Source of the DNA: Candidatus Anammoxibacter sp.
GTDB lineage: Bacteria; Planctomycetota; Brocadiia; Brocadiales; Anammoxibacteraceae
Length of the DNA: 46,972 nucleotides
Assembly: GCA_021777055.1 (NCBI GenBank)
Contig: JAIQZO010000087.1
Coordinates: 1 to 46,972, forward strand
Direction: 5' to 3'
Shown: in pieces, positions 41,768 to 46,972 of the stretch
Position numbering within the stretch: position 1 is the stretch's first letter
How the letters are laid out: each line of letters opens with the position of its first letter
The notes under the pieces: generated by a model
Database searches by the model: none
What the model was told of the DNA's origin: nothing
Seen by the model: the letters and a program-made list of their open reading frames with translations, nothing else
Position numbers and translations under genes: made by a program

Positions 41768-42376
41768 TTTATGGAATTCAACCGATATTAAGGTTAGAAG
41801 TAAAAGGTTAGAGTTAATAGTAAGAAAAGAGTTTGGTTTGCCTCTGTAAGAAAAGGAAAGAGAATGAGATAATGGATTACTAATTATCAGAGTTGTCCGG
41901 TTAGGTATTTGCGTAACACATAGTGTGCTAACCTTGAGTGCCTAAAATGCCTAAAATTATAAAAATTTATTATTAATAAAAAACAAGGCTATTAACTTTG
42001 GGCATTTTTTCGCATCATGATGTTGTAGAATGTTCATAAATATGAAACATTTTTACACTGCAAAAAGCTAACCGGACAACGCTGACTAATTATATAAAAA
42101 ACCATTATTTTGAGTTGTTTATCATATCAACCTTTTCGTTTAGTCTTTTATCAATTGAATCAATCTTTTTATCTTTGTCCCACATTATACTCTACATTAT
42201 GTGTTTAGGAAATATTTTTCTAATAATGTTCATTTGGGAATTGTATGGATGTAAAGAAAAAACCAGCATGCGTACTTAAAAACAGATTCGGAAATGATCA
42301 CAAATGATCTATTATCTGAAGAAGGGAGACTAATTGTCTCCCTCCCTCCACACAATCATACGAATATGCCTACAAC
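41740..42376. other. Spacer containing the MITE
   Basis: A 637-bp stretch without genes. It includes the MITE at 41888-42084. The remaining 42094-42376 shows only AT-rich sequence, with a run of tctccctccctcc near 42338-42350. Confidence 0.6.
41888..42084. mobile_element. 197-bp MITE with 17-bp inverted ends and 9-bp target duplication
   Basis: The left end 41888-41904 (cagagttgtccggttag) and right end 42068-42084 are reverse complements with one mismatch. Directly outside, actaattat occurs at 41879-41887 and 42085-42093, a perfect 9-bp target duplication. There is no transposase inside, so it is non-autonomous. A 9-bp duplication fits IS4-type and some other DDE families; the parent element is not in the window. 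Its core is shared with 3078-3226. Confidence 0.92.
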
Positions 42377-43348
42377 TCATGATACAAAATAATTAAATGG
42401 TAATAACGGACCATAACCAGTTTGATTATTGTGATAACCCGGATGTGCTGCCATTCTTAAAAGATGGTTTTTCATGTCCTCGTTATTCTCTAAAGGGGAG
42501 TTGTTTAGATCAGAACCGTTGTGTTTTGAAGCAATTAATGCTGCCAATCCTGCAACAAAAGGTGTTGCCATTGATGTTCCGCTTAATTCTGCATATCCTC
42601 CATCTTTGTAAGTTGACCATATTTCACTTCCTGGGGCCATTACATCTACTTCACCGCCCCTTGATGAGAATCCGGAGGGATTACCATTTGAATCATGTGA
42701 AGCAACAGTTAGTACACCGCCATACCTGCCAGGATATCCAATACTATTTTGATATAGAGAACCTTCATTCCCCGCCGCACAGATCACATACTTTCCATAA
42801 AACAGTGCGTATTGTACCGCCTGGAATAATTCGTTATCGGAACCAGCTCCGCCAAGAGACATTGAGATAATGTCAGCTCCCTGATCTACGGCCCAAAATA
42901 TACCATCTGAGATCCAAGAAAAAGATCCACTCCCCTCATTCCCTAATACTTTACCAATTAGCAATTCCACTTTTGGCGCTACCCCAACAAATCCTACGCC
43001 ATTTAATCGGGCCCCAACTATTCCGGCACAGTGTGTTCCATGGCCGTTTTCATCTTCTATACCATCTCCTGTAAAATCCTTTGTCGCCACAATAGCATCT
43101 TGTAAATCAGGATGATCAATGTCTACTCCTGTATCCAGGATAGCTACTTTAACTCCTTCACCTTGTGTTAACCTCCATACGTCAGGAATCCCAAGAATAG
43201 ACTCTGCCCAATTTATACGTTCCGGTTCTTCTTCTGCAGTTTTAGCTAACATTTCTATGTTATTAACAACCCTATGAATCTTGTATTTAGGCAATCCACA
43301 CTGAATCTTGGCCGCTTTTGATTTTCTTTCAATCTTTCTTTTTGCCAT
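42377..43348 (-). CDS. Subtilisin-like serine protease (S8), no signal peptide
   Basis: A 323-residue protease with the full catalytic set: Asp in VAILDTGVDIDHPDL, His in NGHGTHCAGI, oxyanion Asn in CAAGNEGS and Ser in LSGTSMATPFVAGLAALI. The N-terminus is lysine-rich (MAKRKIERKSKAAK) and hydrophilic with a short segment (about 20-60) that may be a small propeptide; there is no signal, so it may act inside the cell or leave by another route. A GGGGGT ribosome site precedes ATG 43348. It is 53 bp downstream of the MBL-fold gene in the same direction, likely one operon. Confidence 0.93.
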   Translation of the reverse strand: MAKRKIERKSKAAKIQCGLPKYKIHRVVNNIEMLAKTAEEEPERINWAESILGIPDVWRLTQGEGVKVAILDTGVDIDHPDLQDAIVATKDFTGDGIEDENGHGTHCAGIVGARLNGVGFVGVAPKVELLIGKVLGNEGSGSFSWISDGIFWAVDQGADIISMSLGGAGSDNELFQAVQYALFYGKYVICAAGNEGSLYQNSIGYPGRYGGVLTVASHDSNGNPSGFSSRGGEVDVMAPGSEIWSTYKDGGYAELSGTSMATPFVAGLAALIASKHNGSDLNNSPLENNEDMKNHLLRMAAHPGYHNNQTGYGPLLPFNYFVS

Positions 43349-43401
43349 CTTTTTACCCCCATCTCTTAAGATTAAAATTATATTTTTTTAAAAGCCTTAC
43401 T

Positions 43402-44541
43402 TCAATCAAGTGCAAACTTATGCATAGGGTAGATCTTTTCAACTTCAGTTCCGTTAGCGGTATATTTTACGCTAAACTCATCCTTTCCATCTGTCTCAAT
43501 TACAATGTTATTATCAACAACGGTATGGGTCTTTCCCGTGGTATCGTGAGGTTTATTCATTACCCAACCGTCACCTTTTGAAGTCTGAAATATGTCACTG
43601 CCTATAAGGGTTTCACCTTTTTTGTCAGAATATTCCAAAAGCTTTAGCAGTAATTGAGGATGAGGATTATTATTGCCCTTTCCGCATGAAATAATGGAGA
43701 CTTTTGGTTTCAGCCTTTGCAAGAGATCGTTACGAGTCCCCCTATTGGAGCCGTGGTCAGCAACCTTGCACACTTCTACCATTTTCAGTCTGTTCAGATA
43801 TCTTTCGGAAACATTCTCTAGTCCCTCTTTGGTGTTTTTATAGCCAGGAATATCGCTTCCGAAATAGAATTGAAATCGTCTGTAATGGAGAACGAATACT
43901 ATACTGAAATTATTTTCATTAGCATTTATCTGTTTCTCCTTATTGGATATTACCATTTTGTTGTGTGCTTTATCATATATAGAGTTATATGCTATGGTCT
44001 CAATATGCAGATTGTTTGCCAGTTTTATCTGGTCTTTTCCTATACCTGTTCTGTTTGACCACTGAACAGTCTCCCTTTTGATCTTCTTTTTGTTAATCCA
44101 CTCACGATATTTATCATCAAGTAAAGATTTGGAATCTATCTCCAATCCACGATCAATAATTTTCCTTATTTTTAATTTCTTTTTGTCTGCCAGGTAAAAA
44201 AGACCGGTAGGCCGAGATGATGATGGGCGTCCCATATGCTCTTCGTTATAATTCGTAAGCATCATATAATCTATTGTATTTTTTTTTATGACTTTTTTCA
44301 GGTATTCATAAATCTTCTCTGCCTCAATTTTCTCTTTTAACTTATCCTCGCCCGCATCTACCATGAGGATCTTCTTCATGCCAAATTCATCGCATGGTGC
44401 TTCAATAATTATGGAATCGGCTTCGCCCACATCTAAAATATGTATCTTTAGTTTACTGCAATCATTGGCAAATAATGCAGAACGACAAGAAAACAAAAAC
44501 AATAGAATAAAAAAGAATAAAGCTCTTTTGCATCTTAACAT
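43402..44541 (-). CDS. Exported ComEC-type metallo-beta-lactamase-fold protein with eroded metal site
   Basis: 379 residues with an N-terminal signal (RALFFFILLFLFSC...); FLFSC could be a lipobox. HILDVGEADSIIIEAP is the typical first strand of ComEC-like MBL proteins (DVGqGDs..i). The metal motif, normally HxHxDH (SH.DaDH), reads LTNYNEEHMG, so only the last His remains. The later GSDIPGY and VADHGSNRGT sites persist. It may be a non-hydrolytic or altered-metal protein. The subtilisin-like protease follows in the same transcription unit. Substrate unknown. Confidence 0.8.
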   Translation of the reverse strand: MLRCKRALFFFILLFLFSCRSALFANDCSKLKIHILDVGEADSIIIEAPCDEFGMKKILMVDAGEDKLKEKIEAEKIYEYLKKVIKKNTIDYMMLTNYNEEHMGRPSSSRPTGLFYLADKKKLKIRKIIDRGLEIDSKSLLDDKYREWINKKKIKRETVQWSNRTGIGKDQIKLANNLHIETIAYNSIYDKAHNKMVISNKEKQINANENNFSIVFVLHYRRFQFYFGSDIPGYKNTKEGLENVSERYLNRLKMVEVCKVADHGSNRGTRNDLLQRLKPKVSIISCGKGNNNPHPQLLLKLLEYSDKKGETLIGSDIFQTSKGDGWVMNKPHDTTGKTHTVVDNNIVIETDGKDEFSVKYTANGTEVEKIYPMHKFALD

Positions 44542-44579
44542 TTTATGTCTCCTTAAAAGAAAATGGTTTGAAAATCGTA

Positions 44580-44880
44580 TCTATTCAGCATCCAGTAGTC
44601 AGAAGCCAGAATTCAGAATAAAGCTTAGTTCCTGGGTTAAATTAGTAAACATTTAAGGTATCTGTTTAGGGTGTATTGCACACCCGTCTACTTACGCATC
44701 CACCCCTCTTTTTAGAGGGGATTTAGGGGTGTGTTATTAGATTTCGCAGAACAGTTACCATTTAAGTGAAAAAAACAAACTTACATACGTTTTGCCAAAC
44801 AATAAAACAAGAAATATCGTATTGATACCTTATTCTAAATTCTGAATTCTGGCTTCTGAATTCCAAATACCCTGAATAGA
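44580..44880. repeat. Nested element: long inverted arms around a dispersed repeat
   Basis: The left arm 44580-44619 (with cagaagccagaattcagaat) and right arm about 44832-44880 are imperfect reverse complements, both with tctattcag at the outer tip and both made of 7-bp-like units (ccagtag, tcagaag, ccagaat). Inside, at 44669-44735, is a copy of the cccctcttt repeat found at 2089-2200. ttataactattca follows at 44924. This accounts for most of the 407-bp gene-free gap at 44542-44948. Confidence 0.8.
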
Positions 44881-44948
44881 TACTGAAAATCTTACACCCA
44901 TCTTCAACTATCAACTTTTCACTTATAACTATTCACTTTCCATTTTAT

Positions 44949-45719
44949 CTAACTCCATAATTCCGCCTTTATACAGTTTTTTACAACTCCCTGCTTCTGT
45001 AGAATAAATCTTAACATAATCACCATCTCATAAGGTCCGCATAGATAAAATATCTTTGACTCTATATCCTTTATACGATTAACAATCATGGTTTCATCAA
45101 TGCGGCCATGCTCCAGATATAACCTCCCCTGGCTAAATCTCTTATCCTTGTATAATGATTTTGGAATCCCTGTACCATTAAATTTATTATATTGCTTTTC
45201 ACAGGTGATTACAATATGGCATTTAAGCATAGTATTTTTCATACTTAAACTATTTAATTCATCAAAAAAAATTATGTTATTTTTGGACTTACATGTGTAA
45301 AATAGCGTACATTCTGTCGCTGGAAATTTATGACTAATATAGCGAAGCATACTCATTATTGGAGCGATACCACTGCCACCGACAATAAAGACCGGTAAGA
45401 GTTGTGTATGATGTTTATATATAAAATCACCGTATGGCCCGTTGATATTCAATTGCGTGCCTATTGACGCATCAAAGATTTTTTGTCTGTAAGTACCTGA
45501 TGCAAGAACGGCAATTTCCAGATATTGTTTGTTGCTTGGTAAAGATGTGATAGAAAAGCTTGTATAATCAACATCATTTTTATGCGCGTTGTTGGCAATA
45601 GAGACATCTATATACTGCCCGGATGAAAAGTTGATGTTATCACCATCTAAACTCTTTAGGCGGAGAACCTTTACATTTTCAGTATGCTGAGAAATTTCTG
45701 AAATTCTATACTGTTTCAT
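44949..45719 (-). CDS. Ferredoxin-reductase-type flavoprotein (FAD/NAD(P)H)
   Basis: A 256-residue two-domain reductase. The FAD barrel carries SSGQYIDVSI and YTSFSITSLP in place of RxYS. The phosphate loop is NGPYGDF. The NAD(P)H domain has VGGSGIAPIMSML and ends with YLCGPYEMV. It resembles the C-terminal module of NqrF and oxygenase reductases but lacks any [2Fe-2S] domain, so it needs a separate partner. No partner lies beside it. It stands alone between repeats. Confidence 0.88.
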   Translation of the reverse strand: MKQYRISEISQHTENVKVLRLKSLDGDNINFSSGQYIDVSIANNAHKNDVDYTSFSITSLPSNKQYLEIAVLASGTYRQKIFDASIGTQLNINGPYGDFIYKHHTQLLPVFIVGGSGIAPIMSMLRYISHKFPATECTLFYTCKSKNNIIFFDELNSLSMKNTMLKCHIVITCEKQYNKFNGTGIPKSLYKDKRFSQGRLYLEHGRIDETMIVNRIKDIESKIFYLCGPYEMVIMLRFILQKQGVVKNCIKAELWS

Positions 45720-45885
45720 ACTTATATATACTTGTTAAGGTTTTTTTTGAACCATGACAATGCCGGAGTATTTTGGGCTGTTGTATTTTTGTCTGTAGTA
45801 TTTTGGATAGTTGTAACTGTTTAAAATTTAATTTTATTAATTTTTTTATTTCTAGCGAATTTTATAAGGCTAAAATCAAAAAAAA

Positions 45886-46464
45886 ATGTCTAACAAAATT
45901 ATCATAATATTCATATCATTGCTATTGTTAATTGGAATTATTGGATGTAGTAGTAAACTGCAGTTTACATATACTGATCCTACTGTAGAAAATTTTTCTA
46001 AAAGCCTGCGTTATGAAAATTCCTGGGAAAAGGATCCTACGGTAGGAGAATTGGAAAGAAATGAAGTAAGGGAAGATAGTTTTGATAAAAATATAACAGT
46101 GAAAGTGAAAGAGATAATAGATGTTGCCTCCGTTCGTCTTGAGACCGGAGAAATTATCAAATATATAGGGATTGAACCTCCAGCTATGGATAGTAAATTT
46201 TTTGAAGAGGGAAGAAATTTTAATAAGCTATTAGTCTCAAGAAAAAAGATTACACTGGAATATGATTTACGTGGGAGGGACATTAATGGTAATCTGTTAG
46301 CATATGTTTTTGTTGAAGGCCACTTTGTTAATGCAGAAATCATCAAACATGGTTTTGCAAGGTTCCGCCCACACCCTGAAAACACAAAATATGATAAGGC
46401 CTTTACCGTATATCAGAAGGATGCAATGAAAAGGGGTAATGGGATATGGTCTTTAGAAGAATGA
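45886..46464 (+). CDS. Lipoprotein with a catalytically degenerate SNase-like domain
   Basis: 192 residues. A lipoprotein signal (IIIIFISLLLLIGIIGCSS) with the lipobox Cys near 22 anchors it to a membrane. The C-terminal part (about 70-190) follows the staphylococcal nuclease fold: DVASVRLETGEIIKYIGIEPP, ITLEYDLRGRDINGNLLAYVF, VNAEIIKHGFARF and GNGIWSL. By alignment with the model nuclease, catalytic Arg35, Glu43 and Arg87 appear as Lys, Ala and Asn and Asp40 as Glu, so it is likely inactive and may bind nucleic acid or act structurally. The linker (22-68) is charged and low in complexity. Confidence 0.82.
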   Translation: MSNKIIIIFISLLLLIGIIGCSSKLQFTYTDPTVENFSKSLRYENSWEKDPTVGELERNEVREDSFDKNITVKVKEIIDVASVRLETGEIIKYIGIEPPAMDSKFFEEGRNFNKLLVSRKKITLEYDLRGRDINGNLLAYVFVEGHFVNAEIIKHGFARFRPHPENTKYDKAFTVYQKDAMKRGNGIWSLEE

Positions 46465-46479
46465 ATAGTATTTAGCATT

Positions 46480-46972
46480 TATAGTATTACCCTGTAAAAA
46501 CTTCTTTTTTTAGAAAGAAATCTTTACTGTCCATTGTTAAGTTATTTGTAACAGTATAGTTGCTGGTTACTTGATACTAGATGTTTGATAATTTATTCAA
46601 CCGGCTTAAAATGTTATATTTTAAATCTAAATCGTCTTTCTTTCATGTTGCATCTTGGCTATGAAACTAGAATTGTAACTATTTACCAGTATTTAGAATC
46701 CAGCATCTAGTGTTTTGGCTGCGGCTTTGCTGCACTATAGTATTACCCCGTAAAAACTTCTTTTTTTAGAAAGAAATTTTTAACGTGCAGTGTTAAGTCC
46801 ATTGCACCAACATAGTTACTGGTTACTTGATACTAGATGCTTGATGATTTATTTAAACGCCTTAAAAACGTTATATCTCAAATTAAATTCGGCTCTTTTT
46901 ATGTTGCATCTTGACAAGAAAGATAGAAATCTAACTATTTGCCTGTATCCAGTATCCGTTGCCTGTATCCAG
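46480..46972. repeat. Tandem duplication of a 256-bp unit with tandem tail repeats
   Basis: Copy 1 begins at about 46480 (tatagtattaccc) and copy 2 at about 46736. Both run through gtaaaaacttcttttttt, ttacttgatactagatg, atgttgcatcttg and (c/g)taactattt. Each ends in degenerate cagtatc/ccagcat-type units, and the last bases of the window are gcctgtatccag repeats. No gene is present in this 508-bp end region. Copy 2 may extend past the window. Confidence 0.85.

Noticed and set aside
42397..42870. 157-codon plus-strand frame
   Set aside because: Entirely antisense to the subtilisin-like protease, whose catalytic motifs are intact.
1..46972. tRNA or rRNA genes
   Set aside because: No cloverleaf with a GTTCRANYC arm and CCA-type end, and no rRNA-like block, was recognised on reading; a dedicated scan was not possible.

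Overview
The window is AT-rich bacterial DNA with intergenic space full of short repeats. No rRNA, tRNA or CRISPR array was seen, so taxonomy rests on gene content. A Gram-negative-type cell is indicated by an Nqr respiratory complex, DsbD, exported and lipoprotein signals, and anhydro-muropeptide recycling. Together with long CSLREA/beta-solenoid surface proteins and the repeat-rich spacers, this fits a planctomycete of the anammox group (Brocadiales, Scalindua-like). That placement is inference only.

Layout. 0.3-4.7 kb is an accessory zone: an integron-integrase-like tyrosine recombinase with two core-binding domains, fxsA, a decayed RelE/YafQ-type toxin-antitoxin pair and a nucleotidyltransferase with a small overlapping partner. 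5.0-12.5 kb is redox metabolism: a molybdopterin oxidoreductase, a DUF2231-like membrane protein, a half-size ferritin-like protein, thioredoxin reductase, a rubredoxin-rubrerythrin, DsbD and a small CPTC thioredoxin-fold protein. 12.7-19.1 kb is a six-gene Na+-translocating NADH:quinone oxidoreductase (Nqr) cluster. Its NqrA position holds an RnfC-like protein that keeps two [4Fe-4S] motifs. A PrxQ/Bcp peroxiredoxin follows. 19.6-28.7 kb carries housekeeping and cell-wall recycling genes: phosphoglycerate mutase, an exported unknown, a Crp/Fnr regulator, HU, MurQ, AnmK, a sodium:solute symporter and, divergently, NagZ.

28.7-41.8 kb is an island bounded by two copies (about 82% identical protein) of a 97-residue gene. 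Inside are a 1732-residue exported beta-solenoid-like repeat protein, two overlapping glycosyltransferases and a 1020-residue CSLREA/CBM9 surface protein whose signal peptide reading frame looks broken. 41.9-47 kb holds a clear MITE (17-bp inverted ends, 9-bp target duplication), a subtilisin-like protease next to an exported ComEC-type metallo-beta-lactamase-fold protein with an eroded metal site, a flavin reductase, a lipoprotein with a catalytically degenerate SNase fold, and a tandem 256-bp duplication.

Cross-cutting theme. Many spacers contain short tandem runs of 7-bp units (several sequence families). They are often arranged as inverted pairs and often lie next to the motif GTAACTATTCA/GTAACTATTTA or its complement. 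They separate genes inside the nqr cluster, abut the nqrA start codon, and appear to have been read through to form the C-terminus of the symporter. The strongest leads are the RnfC/NqrA intermediate, this heptamer repeat system and the two-core-domain recombinase.
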